Of a stretch of DNA of 21,559 nucleotides, positions 7,357 through 14,176 are shown one piece after another; within the stretch, counting starts at the first letter, position 1, and the number at the start of each line of letters is the position of its first letter. The notes beneath the pieces were generated by a model, which searched no databases, had not been told where the DNA came from, and saw only the letters and a list, made by a program, of their open reading frames with translations. The stretch comes from a virus. The position numbers and the translations under genes were made by a program. The stretch spans positions 1-21,559 of the IMG/VR virus record IMGVR_UViG_3300043548_000705; one strand, 5' to 3'.

Positions 7357-7364
7357 ACATTTAA

Positions 7365-7392
7365 AATATAACATATTCTTTCTTTTTTTCAA
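7365..7392 (-). promoter_or_regulatory. Sigma70-like promoter for the small protein-dut-clamp loader operon
   Basis: On the minus strand, TTGAAA (7392-7387) is followed by a 16-nt spacer and TATATT (7370-7365). The predicted start is near 7358, one or two bases before ATG 7356. The intergenic gap is only 55 nt, and some promoter for this strand must lie in or near it. In AT-rich DNA such matches also arise by chance. Confidence 0.4.
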
Positions 7393-7400
7393 CCATTGTC

Positions 7401-7406
7401 TAAATA
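7401..7406 (+). promoter_or_regulatory. Late-promoter-like TAAATA before the terminase gene
   Basis: TAAATA lies 5 nt before the ATG at 7412, in the 55-nt divergent gap. The same hexamer stands 5-11 nt before the tape measure, fibre-like, gp25 and last giant genes. It resembles the core of the T4 late promoter. The arms around it form only a 4-bp CATT/AATG pairing, so the hairpin seen at other genes is not convincing here. Confidence 0.3.
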
Positions 7407-7411
7407 TCTTT

Positions 7412-7918
7412 ATGAATGAATCTCTTGATACTTTATTAGAAGAATTATCTTCTTTCGATTACTCGACTGTCAAACCCTCTAAAAAAGAAAATGAAATTGA
7501 AATTAATGAGGATAACATTAATGATTATATTTTAAAAAAGACAGGAAATTTAGTAGAAGCGGGTTTAGGCGCTGTCGAAGATTTAAAAGAATATATTGTG
7601 CAAGGTCAAAACCCTGACGAAATTGCAGCTCTTTCAGAATTAATATCTTCTACAACTAAAGCTATAGAAGCACTAAATCGTATTAATTTACATAACAAAA
7701 AGACTAAAGACACTAAAGAACTTAAAAGAATGGATATTGAAGGTAAAAAAGAAATTGCTTCTTTAGTAACAGGAGACACCACAGTCAATAACAATATAGT
7801 AATAGCTTCTAGAGCCGAGATTTTAGAAAGGCTATTTGCTACAGCTTCTGATTCTAATAAAGATTTTGAGATGGTTGAAGTAGATCTTAGCAGTACCAAA
7901 TTAATTGAGGATAAATAA
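7412..7918 (+). CDS. Probable terminase small subunit (T4 gp16-like)
   Basis: 168 residues from ATG 7412 (MNESLDTLLEELSSFDYS). The layout follows T4 gp16 (164 residues). It has an acidic, disordered N-terminus (1-60). A long helical central section (about 65-125, including DEIAALSELISSTTKAIEAL and LHNKKTKDTKELKR) follows. The C-terminal segment VNNNIVIASRAEILERL parallels the T4 segment NIQNATVFMGSPTELMDEI. Small terminases form rings that recognise DNA and stimulate the large ATPase/nuclease during packaging. No large terminase is in the window. An in-frame GTG/ATG extension back to 7337 exists, but it would overlap the divergent small gene and adds a hydrophobic leader unlike the family. 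The gene is first of a two-gene plus-strand island, 5 nt before the fibre-like gene. Confidence 0.6.
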   Translation: MNESLDTLLEELSSFDYSTVKPSKKENEIEINEDNINDYILKKTGNLVEAGLGAVEDLKEYIVQGQNPDEIAALSELISSTTKAIEALNRINLHNKKTKDTKELKRMDIEGKKEIASLVTGDTTVNNNIVIASRAEILERLFATASDSNKDFEMVEVDLSSTKLIEDK

Positions 7919-7923
7919 CATAT

Positions 7924-8523
7924 ATGGCTTACGAATTCATTGATAGAGAAGAATGCATTGGAGATTCTTTATACAAAATTAACAATAACTCTGCTAACTT
8001 TGATTCCCGTATCAATACCTTAAACACTAATTTAGTTACAAATACTCAGTCTCTTTCTTCTCAGGTATTCAAACAAGGTGCGGTTTTAACTGCCTATTTT
8101 CATTCATTTTCTGACAGTACAACTAGATCCGGTGATTTAAGAAACTATGGTTCTGTAAACAACGGAACTTTACCAGTTATTTCAACCAGAAGCAATTCCA
8201 GGTTTTTAATCACTGTTAATGCTTGTGGATATACGGCACCAGGAGCAACAGGTGCGAATATAGGAATTAATCGCACCATATTAACAACAACCACTAGATT
8301 ATTAGGAAGAGACGGTAATGATGGGGATTCGTGGATGGGTACCAGTAACGGTCATTATGGGGCTTTTAGCATTACTAGAACTTTTTTAGACGTTCCTCTT
8401 CAACCAGCAGGGACTACTATTTTTTATAGTATGCTTCATGGACATTGGTCGGCGGGTACTTCTTTTATAAATTATCCGGGTTACGTGGGACAAAGTTCTG
8501 TCGTAGTATACGAAATAATTTAA
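7924..8523 (+). CDS. Probable fibre-like or decorating virion protein
   Basis: 199 residues. The N-terminus MAYEFIDREECIGDSLYKIN is followed by a short heptad-like stretch (SANFDSRINTLNTNL) of the kind found at the base of trimeric tail fibres and collar proteins. Residues from about 55 onward are beta-rich and Gly/Thr/Ser rich, with ISTRSNSRFLITVNACGY and a closing SSVVVYEII. This suggests a jelly-roll or fibre-tip type domain. No catalytic motif is visible. It lies 5 nt after the small terminase, with TAAATA (7912-7917) overlapping the terminase stop. A virion surface role is inference from composition and context. Its stop shares TTAA with the convergent nrdA stop, and a possible hairpin follows. 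Confidence 0.5.
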   Translation: MAYEFIDREECIGDSLYKINNNSANFDSRINTLNTNLVTNTQSLSSQVFKQGAVLTAYFHSFSDSTTRSGDLRNYGSVNNGTLPVISTRSNSRFLITVNACGYTAPGATGANIGINRTILTTTTRLLGRDGNDGDSWMGTSNGHYGAFSITRTFLDVPLQPAGTTIFYSMLHGHWSAGTSFINYPGYVGQSSVVVYEII

Positions 8524-8550
8524 CCTTCACAAGATTTACAGGTTAAAATA
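8516..8550. terminator. Inverted repeat at the fibre-like/nrdA convergent junction
   Basis: TTTAACCT (8519-8526) pairs with AGGTTAAA (8540-8547) across a 13-nt loop. Allowing one A-A mismatch the stem extends to 8516-8550. It spans both stop codons and the last codons of nrdA, and could end transcription from both sides. The stem is AT-rich and neither side has a long U tract, so termination would be weak. Confidence 0.35.
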
Positions 8551-10175
8551 CTACGAGCTAATTCTTGGGCGGGATTGGCACTCCTTTGATAATAGAGACT
8601 CTTAATTCCTTGTTCCCAAGCAAAGATCATTAATTCATTAACCTCTTTGGGTTTAGTATTTGGCGGAATCATTAAATTCAATGATTGGCCTTGATCAATA
8701 TACTTTTGTCTTTGTGCTGCTTGGATAACAATTTCTTTTTGTGAAATTTCACCAAAGGTTTTAAATACCTCTTTTTCTTCTGAAGATAAAAAATCTAAAT
8801 GTTGAACAGAACCTCCATGAACTAAAATGGACTTCCAAACTTCATCTGTATCATGATCTTTAGATTTAAGAAGATTTTTAAGATAAGGATTTTTGTAAGT
8901 GAACTTTCCTTTAGCTAAGTCTTTAACAAAGTAATTACTATTCAATGGTTCAATAGATGGGGATACTTGACCTAGAATAAAAGAACTGGAAGTAGTAGGA
9001 GCAATGGCTAATGTAGTGGTGTTTCTTCTTTTATCTTCAGAATCTTTGTATATAGGAGCTTCACCAAAAAATTTAGCCAATTCTTTTGTAGCTACATCAG
9101 CTCTGTCTCTAATAGTTTTCCAAATTAAATTATTAGACATTTTAGCTTCCATGGATTCAAAACCTATCATTTTAGATTGGAGATAAGAATGCCATCCAAG
9201 AACACCCAAACCTAAAGCTCTTTGATTCATAGCAAATTTTCTAGGAGCTTCCATGAATTTCATTCCTTCAGTCTTTTCAATAAATTCAGACATTACAGCA
9301 TCCAAGAAATAAATCATGGTTTCTACAGCATCTGTATCTTTCCACTCTTCCCATTTTTCAAGATTCATAGAAGATAAATCACATACAAAGGATTCATCAT
9401 CTTGATTGGAAAGCATAATTTCAGAACAAAGATTAGAATTATTAATCTTTAATCCTTTATCTTTATAAATTCGAGGTGCTTGATTATTAGCATTATCAGA
9501 AAAGAACACATAAGGGTAACCAGATTCAAATCTCTTCTTAATAACCAATCCCCAAATACGGCGAGCTTCTTTATCACCTTCGACCATTTTCTTCATCCAT
9601 TCATCAGAAACACAAACACCAATAGACAAATCTTGAATTTCATTACCTTCAGAACGAATTTTCAAAAATTCTTCAATATCCGGATGATCAATAGGAAGAT
9701 AAGCAGCGAAAGAACCTCTACGAACATTTCCTTGGGAAACTACGTTCATCAAACGATCGAAAAGTTCCATGAAGTGAACAGAACCTGTAGATTCTCCACC
9801 AGAAGAGATGGGAGTACCTCTTCCTCTTACAGCACCAAAGTAAGCTGATGTACCACCACCAACAGCAGTCATAACTCCAACCTCTGCTACCTTGTCCATA
9901 ATACCTGAAAGAGTGTCTGGAACAAAAGAACCGAAGCAAGAAATAGGGAGACCTCTTTTACGACCAAAATTAGACCATATAGGACTAGAAAGGCTATAAA
10001 AACCTTTGTGCATATAGTTTTCAAATTTATCAGCAAATCCTTTAATATTAAGATATTTTTCAGCAGTTGCAGCAATATCTTTAATTCTTTGTTCAGCTGT
10101 TTCACCCTCTAACAAGTAACCTCGTTCCAAAAATTTCCGAGAATCCCGGTTGAGCCAATAAATGTCTTTATTCAT
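8520..10175 (-). CDS. nrdA: Ribonucleotide reductase class I large (alpha) subunit, compact form
   Basis: 551 residues; reduces ribonucleoside diphosphates to deoxyribonucleotides together with NrdB. Visible residues: redox Cys80 (SCFGSF); active-site Asn248, Cys250 and Glu252 (NLCSEI); second redox Cys265 (VCDLSSMNL); the SPSIEP motif; radical-transfer tyrosines 528-529 (LYYQRSANP); and the C-terminal thioredoxin/glutaredoxin-reactive pair CKSC (546-549). A GGG loop (106-108) lies in the expected specificity-site region. Only 79 residues precede the first redox cysteine, so there is no ATP-cone and most of the usual N-terminal domain is missing. Cys80 to Cys250 is also about 44 residues shorter than the E. 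coli interval. A longer start is ruled out by nrdB ending 36 nt upstream. It is translated after nrdB and its stop overlaps that of the convergent fibre-like gene. Confidence 0.95.
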   Translation of the reverse strand: MNKDIYWLNRDSRKFLERGYLLEGETAEQRIKDIAATAEKYLNIKGFADKFENYMHKGFYSLSSPIWSNFGRKRGLPISCFGSFVPDTLSGIMDKVAEVGVMTAVGGGTSAYFGAVRGRGTPISSGGESTGSVHFMELFDRLMNVVSQGNVRRGSFAAYLPIDHPDIEEFLKIRSEGNEIQDLSIGVCVSDEWMKKMVEGDKEARRIWGLVIKKRFESGYPYVFFSDNANNQAPRIYKDKGLKINNSNLCSEIMLSNQDDESFVCDLSSMNLEKWEEWKDTDAVETMIYFLDAVMSEFIEKTEGMKFMEAPRKFAMNQRALGLGVLGWHSYLQSKMIGFESMEAKMSNNLIWKTIRDRADVATKELAKFFGEAPIYKDSEDKRRNTTTLAIAPTTSSSFILGQVSPSIEPLNSNYFVKDLAKGKFTYKNPYLKNLLKSKDHDTDEVWKSILVHGGSVQHLDFLSSEEKEVFKTFGEISQKEIVIQAAQRQKYIDQGQSLNLMIPPNTKPKEVNELMIFAWEQGIKSLYYQRSANPAQELARSILTCKSCEG

Positions 10176-10211
10176 AAGATGTATTAAACACTATAAAGCA
10201 AATTTATCAAT

Positions 10212-11183
10212 TTAAAATAAGTCGTCTTCAGAGAACGATTGACTTTTTTTGGAGTATTCTACCGGTCTACCATGGAAAAAATCCGTCATGTTATTACCTA
10301 GAAGTTCTTCTGAAAACCATATTGTATGTGAAATAAGTTCTTTATCAATTTCAAAAGCTGCGGGGAATTGAATCATTTTTAAAGACTCATTAATACGATT
10401 TTTGACAAATTCTTTAAGAATGTCAGCAGACAGTCCTTCCTCTTGAATACCATTGACCATCCAGTCAATAATTTTAGCTTCAGCAATGTAAGCTTCTTGA
10501 GCTTCGCTTAAAATTCTTTCTTCTAATTCTTTGTCAAACAATTCAGGATACTCTTCTCTAATAGTATTAATAATCTTAGCACCCACTAAAGCATGAATAT
10601 TCTCTTCGTTGCGAGTGTATTTGACTTGTTGGTCTGTGTCTTTAAGAACATTTTTAAACCGAGCAAACCAATTAATAACATAAAATTGACTAAACAAAGA
10701 AACATTTTCTACAAAGAGAGTAAAAAGAATTAATGCGTAAAGATACTGTTTCTTAGAATCTTTATAAAATTTGTGAGTATACTTTTTAAGGTATTTTACT
10801 CGACCTTGGATCCATTCTAATTTTAAATTTTCTTCGAAAACATCTTCCATGTCCATTACAGACAAAAGACGTTCGTACGCATTGTTGTGAATTACCTCAG
10901 TATTAGCCATCACATAACCCAAATCTTGTAGAGAAGGGTGAGGTAAGTTTTCACCTAACTTAGCCCAAAAGGTTTTAACAGCTACTTCAATCTGACCAAT
11001 AGCAGATAAAGTTCTAATAATGATTTGTCTTTCTTGTTCTGATAACTTTACTTTAAATTGTTGGACATCAGATTTAAAAGAAAATTCTTTATCTGTCCAG
11101 AATCCGTTGTGCATAGATTCTATAAATTGTTCAGTCCAAGGATATAAATTAGGTTTGCGAGAAATTTGTTCGTTAAAAATCAT
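10212..11183 (-). CDS. nrdB: Ribonucleotide reductase class I small (beta) subunit
   Basis: 323 residues; houses the metal site and tyrosyl radical that starts NrdA chemistry. Probable metal ligands are Glu66 (GQIEVAVK), Glu96 and His99 (TEVIHNNAY), Glu159 (FVENVSLF), and Glu194 and His197 (EENIH). Tyr103 sits seven residues after Glu96, as E. coli Tyr122 does after Glu115, so the radical tyrosine is retained. The C-terminal tail (SQSFSEDDLF) is acidic and hydrophobic, as needed to dock on NrdA. The SAIGQIEVAVKTFWAK stretch recalls marine T4-like phage NrdB. Here nrdB is upstream of nrdA, the reverse of T4 and most bacteria. A possible promoter lies in the 60-nt gap upstream (11213-11240). 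The ATG at 11183 has no Shine-Dalgarno sequence. Confidence 0.95.
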   Translation of the reverse strand: MIFNEQISRKPNLYPWTEQFIESMHNGFWTDKEFSFKSDVQQFKVKLSEQERQIIIRTLSAIGQIEVAVKTFWAKLGENLPHPSLQDLGYVMANTEVIHNNAYERLLSVMDMEDVFEENLKLEWIQGRVKYLKKYTHKFYKDSKKQYLYALILFTLFVENVSLFSQFYVINWFARFKNVLKDTDQQVKYTRNEENIHALVGAKIINTIREEYPELFDKELEERILSEAQEAYIAEAKIIDWMVNGIQEEGLSADILKEFVKNRINESLKMIQFPAAFEIDKELISHTIWFSEELLGNNMTDFFHGRPVEYSKKSQSFSEDDLF

Positions 11184-11212
11184 AGGTTTAAATTATTTTT
11201 GAGCATAGTGCT

Positions 11213-11240
11213 AGTATAGCTTATTTTGAGTGTTTTTCTA
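11213..11240 (-). promoter_or_regulatory. Possible sigma70-like promoter for nrdB-nrdA
   Basis: On the minus strand, TAGAAA (11240-11235) is followed by a 16-nt spacer and TATACT (11218-11213), about 30 nt before the nrdB ATG. The -10 matches 5 of 6 consensus bases and the -35 matches 4 of 6. It would separate nrdBA from the upstream 182-residue gene. A 60-nt gap in an otherwise compact genome supports a regulatory site here, but the match is weak. Confidence 0.3.
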
Positions 11241-11243
11241 CTT

Positions 11244-11792
11244 TTATCGAGTAGGTAAAGGTTCCCAACCTGTGTAAGGTTTCGATACGTCATGCTTGAC
11301 TGTACTATTAGGGATCTTTACGTTTTTGTTTTGAAGATTGATATCAAAGTCTTTGTCAGACTTTGCTTGAGTCTCTTCAGGTTTAATGGTGATTTTAGAT
11401 TTTCTTTTGACACTATCGGGTACTGGTCCTGTATTAATACCGTCATCCATCAATTCCAAAGATTCAATAGGAACAGTCATTGGAGTTCTATAAAGACCTG
11501 GAGCATACTCAATGATAACATCAACGTAGATACTATCAGGAGATTCAGTACCACCACGATAATTTTGAGAAGTAGTGGGGTAAATGGATTTAACTGCAGA
11601 AACTCTTAAATTTAAATCAAAACTTTCATCCATGCATGATTTAACAAGATCGATAAATCCTTGTGCTTTATGCTTGAAAAAGTCTAATCGTAAACAATCT
11701 TTGCGGTAACGAACTCTATCACCAACAACAAACCCACCTTGTTGATAACGTTCTAACATACCTTCATATAGTGTATTGAACTTCATATCCAT
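11244..11792 (-). CDS. Protein of unknown function with SH3-like N-terminal segment
   Basis: 182 residues from ATG 11792; a second ATG two codons on is equally possible. Residues 1-45 include LYEGMLERYQQGGFVVGDRVRYRKD, where GDRVRY resembles the first strand of an SH3-like or KOW-like barrel. Residues about 60-115 are a mixed alpha/beta region (LNLRVSAVKSIYPT, then DSIYVDVIIEYAPG, then PIESLELMDDG). The last 65 residues are polar and Lys/Pro rich, probably disordered, ending GWEPLPTR. I do not recognise a family. It lies upstream of nrdB on the same strand and diverges from gp25. A TAAATAAT motif on its own strand (11816-11809) lies 16 nt before the ATG, which could mark it as a late gene rather than part of the early nucleotide module. 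Confidence 0.7.
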   Translation of the reverse strand: MDMKFNTLYEGMLERYQQGGFVVGDRVRYRKDCLRLDFFKHKAQGFIDLVKSCMDESFDLNLRVSAVKSIYPTTSQNYRGGTESPDSIYVDVIIEYAPGLYRTPMTVPIESLELMDDGINTGPVPDSVKRKSKITIKPEETQAKSDKDFDINLQNKNVKIPNSTVKHDVSKPYTGWEPLPTR

Positions 11793-11810
11793 AATTTAAT
11801 TTTGTATTAT
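11782..11810 (+). promoter_or_regulatory. Possible sigma70-like promoter for the gp25 operon
   Basis: TTCATA (11782-11787), a 17-nt spacer and TATTAT (11805-11810) would start transcription near 11817, upstream of the gp25 hairpin, so that the hairpin would be in the message. This matters because gp25 is preceded by a divergent gene, and its message needs a local start. The hexamers match consensus at 4 of 6 and 5 of 6 positions. In this AT-rich sequence the match may be chance. Confidence 0.22.
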
Positions 11811-11822
11811 TATTTATCGGAT

Positions 11823-11848
11823 TTATCTCTTAAATAATAGAGAGATGG
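11823..11848 (+). promoter_or_regulatory. Start-codon hairpin or late-promoter-like element before gp25
   Basis: ATCTCT (11825-11830) pairs with AGAGAT (11841-11846). G-U pairs can extend the stem at both ends (11823-11824 with 11847-11848, and 11831 with 11840). The loop contains AAATAATA, and CTTAAATAATA (11829-11839) is identical to the tape measure site. The ATG at 11845-11847 lies in the 3' arm. The stem sequence differs from the tape measure site but pairing is kept. Confidence 0.45.
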
Positions 11849-12345
11849 CAATTAAAATTAAAAATTTAGAACAACTATCTAATGATTATACCATAAAAAA
11901 ATATGTTTATAAAGATTTATCATTGGATATAGGTCTTACTAAAATTGAATCTCCAGGATTCAATTTGCCTATTCCTGGTGCCGACATCAAAGCGTCTTTT
12001 GATATAAGCGCTATTGCCAATTCTCTAACAAATCTTTTTAATACACTTCCAGGACAACGTTTTTTATTCCCCGAATATGGGTTAGACCTTTATCAATTTC
12101 TTTTTGAACCTATAACTGATTTTAATGCAGAAATTTTAGGAAGAAGAATACTCGATGGTATTAAAAAATTTGAATCTCGAGTAAACACATTACAAATTAA
12201 AGTAAAACCTAACCCAGACGAAAACACTTATTACGTTACTGCGGTTTTAAAGATACCCATTTTAAACACTACAACAGAAACTATGTTTTTATTAGATACA
12301 AAAAGACAAACTTTTTTATTTTTACCAGCAGCAAAAAATAATTAA
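11845..12345 (+). CDS. Baseplate wedge protein gp25-like
   Basis: 166 residues. Residues about 53-90 carry the gp25 family core: a helix (DISAIANSLTNLFNTLPGQR) followed by FLFPEYGLDLYQFLFEPI. In T4 gp25 and its relatives in contractile injection systems, this core links the sheath to the wedge. The C-terminal part holds alternating beta strands (VNTLQIKVKPN, YYVTAVLKIPI) and ends in a short beta hairpin. The length is somewhat above T4 gp25 (132 residues), because of an N-terminal extension of about 35 residues. It is the first gene of the right-hand plus-strand block, and gp6 follows after 2 nt. gp25 and gp6 interact in the wedge, so this adjacency supports both calls. Translation may be controlled by the hairpin over its start codon. 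Confidence 0.85.
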   Translation: MAIKIKNLEQLSNDYTIKKYVYKDLSLDIGLTKIESPGFNLPIPGADIKASFDISAIANSLTNLFNTLPGQRFLFPEYGLDLYQFLFEPITDFNAEILGRRILDGIKKFESRVNTLQIKVKPNPDENTYYVTAVLKIPILNTTTETMFLLDTKRQTFLFLPAAKNN

Positions 12346-12347
12346 AT

Positions 12348-14174
12348 ATGGCTACAAATACAACAAATAATACTTTTGATATTCCTAAAGGAGGGTACGT
12401 GGCGTTTGATGCCATGTCTTTAAGAGATCTTATTTTAAATCGCTTAAATGAACAAAAAATTTTTACCGATCAAAATTTCTTAGGGTCTAATTTAGCGTCC
12501 ATTATTGATATTATTGCTTATTCGTACCATACTTTAATATACTATCTCAATAAAACATCATCAGAATCCATGTTTTCAGAAGCCCAGCTTTATGAAAATA
12601 TTAACAGAATAGTTAAACTAATAGATTATTCTCCTGTAGGTTTTCAAACGTCCACTCTCACGTTTAATTGTTCAGCTCAAGTACTAACACCAGGTCTTTA
12701 TACTATACCTAGATATTCCTATGTTTTAACCAATGATATCCCTTTTTCATTTAACGAAGATATTACCTTTATTAAAACCAGTACAGGAATTGAATCGTTA
12801 AATGAATTAGCACAACAAAAATTACTCTTTCAAGGGTTTTACGAAGAAAATCCTATATACACTGCTGCTGGCGATGAAAATGAAATTGTAATTTTAGATA
12901 CCGCAGGTCAAGATGTAGATCACTTTAATATAGATGTTTATGTCAAAAATAAACTAACAGGAGTGTGGCAACAATTTACCAAAACTAGTAACCTTTTTTT
13001 AGAAGATGGTAGTGCAAAAAAATGCGAAATTAGGATTAACTCTAATAAAAGATATGAAATTAAATTTGGCAATGGAGTCAATGGTGTTAAATTAGAGTCA
13101 GGCGACGAGGTCGCCATTTATTATCTTGTTTCAAATGGCAGTAACGGTGTTATAGGGGCTAATGCTTTAGGCGCCAACACCCGACTTATTCGTTATGATA
13201 CTACACAATATAACACTATTTTAAATGATATATTTTCTGATAATGTTACATTTTTATCAAATTTAGAATCAGGCAACTTAATTTTTGGAAACGATAATAG
13301 TTCAACCACTCCAAAAGAAGCTGAAACTGTAGAAGAAATTAGACAAACAGCACCCTCTGTTTATAAAAGCCAATATCGTTTAGTAACTACTAGAGATTTT
13401 GATGTTTTTATAAAGTCAAATTTTTCAAATTTAATATCAGATGTTAGATGTGTAAATAATTGGGCTTATACATCACAATATTTAAAATATTTTTATGATC
13501 TTGGAATTCAAGATCCTTCTAAAACTCAAAGAGCTTTATTCAATCAAGTAAATTATGCAGACTCATGTAATTTTAATAACATTTACATGTTTATAACGCC
13601 TAGATCTGCTACACAAAATTTAGATTATTTAAGTCCAGCTCAAAAAGAACTAATAAGTTCTTCATTACAACCCATTAAATTAGCAACCATTGAACCTGTT
13701 TTTATTGATCCTGTCTATAAAGCTGTGAGTTTAGGAGTAACATCATCCCAAGAAACGTTAGATCCCATCACAGAAGAAGAATTTTGTCGTTTAGAAGTCA
13801 TAAAAAGATCTTCATCTAGAAGAAATAATGAATCCATTGCTCTGGATATAGTTAACATTATTAAAAATTATTTTAACAGAACACAAACGCAATTTGGGGC
13901 TTTAATAGATACTCGGTTTTTGACACAACAAATTTTATCAATTGACGGTGTTGAAAGAATTTACACAACTAGAACTGATAACCCTTCATTGAAAGCAGAA
14001 GGAGTTTCTTTATTTTTATGGAACCCAATTTATCCTGAAAATGATAAACAATCATCAATTAATAATATCCCATTAAGATTTTTTGAATATCCATTTTTTA
14101 ATAATTTAAATAATTTATATTCAAAAATTAATGTCATTACTGTAAATAATAATTTTGAAATTACAGAGTATTAA
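12348..14174 (+). CDS. Baseplate wedge protein gp6-like (baseplate J family)
   Basis: 608 residues, close to T4 gp6 (660). The N-terminal region has FDAMSLRDLILNRLN and FLGSNLASIIDIIAYSYHTL, then SEAQLYENINRIVKLIDYSP. This helical opening is what I recognise in T4-like gp6 proteins. Further along is a gp6/baseplate-J type stretch (FGNGVNGVKLESGDEVAIYY, about 240-260). It is followed by the section with the conserved YRLVTTRDFDVFIKSNFSN (about 342-362). A C-terminal beta/alpha domain ends with IYTTRTDN and GVSLFLWNP. gp6 dimers form the inner wedge ring that joins neighbouring wedges. It starts 2 nt after gp25 and is followed after 2 nt by the large multidomain protein. No Shine-Dalgarno sequence precedes the ATG. 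Confidence 0.85.
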   Translation: MATNTTNNTFDIPKGGYVAFDAMSLRDLILNRLNEQKIFTDQNFLGSNLASIIDIIAYSYHTLIYYLNKTSSESMFSEAQLYENINRIVKLIDYSPVGFQTSTLTFNCSAQVLTPGLYTIPRYSYVLTNDIPFSFNEDITFIKTSTGIESLNELAQQKLLFQGFYEENPIYTAAGDENEIVILDTAGQDVDHFNIDVYVKNKLTGVWQQFTKTSNLFLEDGSAKKCEIRINSNKRYEIKFGNGVNGVKLESGDEVAIYYLVSNGSNGVIGANALGANTRLIRYDTTQYNTILNDIFSDNVTFLSNLESGNLIFGNDNSSTTPKEAETVEEIRQTAPSVYKSQYRLVTTRDFDVFIKSNFSNLISDVRCVNNWAYTSQYLKYFYDLGIQDPSKTQRALFNQVNYADSCNFNNIYMFITPRSATQNLDYLSPAQKELISSSLQPIKLATIEPVFIDPVYKAVSLGVTSSQETLDPITEEEFCRLEVIKRSSSRRNNESIALDIVNIIKNYFNRTQTQFGALIDTRFLTQQILSIDGVERIYTTRTDNPSLKAEGVSLFLWNPIYPENDKQSSINNIPLRFFEYPFFNNLNNLYSKINVITVNNNFEITEY

Positions 14175-14176
14175 AA

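Noticed and set aside
7337-7411. 25-codon extension of the small terminase gene upstream of ATG 7412
   Set aside because: It would overlap the start of the divergent small gene and its promoter, and adds a hydrophobic leader not expected in a gp16-like protein.
7606-7899. Minus-strand open frame opposite the small terminase gene
   Set aside because: Ile/Leu/Ser-rich shadow with no start context; the plus-strand frame has gp16-like content and operon spacing.
9004-10105. Plus-strand frames at 9004-9186 and 9480-9848, and minus-strand out-of-frame ones at 9718-9939 and 9887-10105
   Set aside because: They overlap conserved nrdA codons in other frames and have no recognisable content.
11156-11200. 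Near-palindrome AAAAATAAT/ATGATTTTT over the nrdB start
   Set aside because: It has a mismatch and almost only A-T pairs, and the loop lacks TAAATAAT, so it is not counted with the hairpin set.
11020-11609. Plus-strand frames at 11020-11202 and 11292-11609
   Set aside because: Antisense to nrdB and to the 182-residue gene; no supporting start or family signal.
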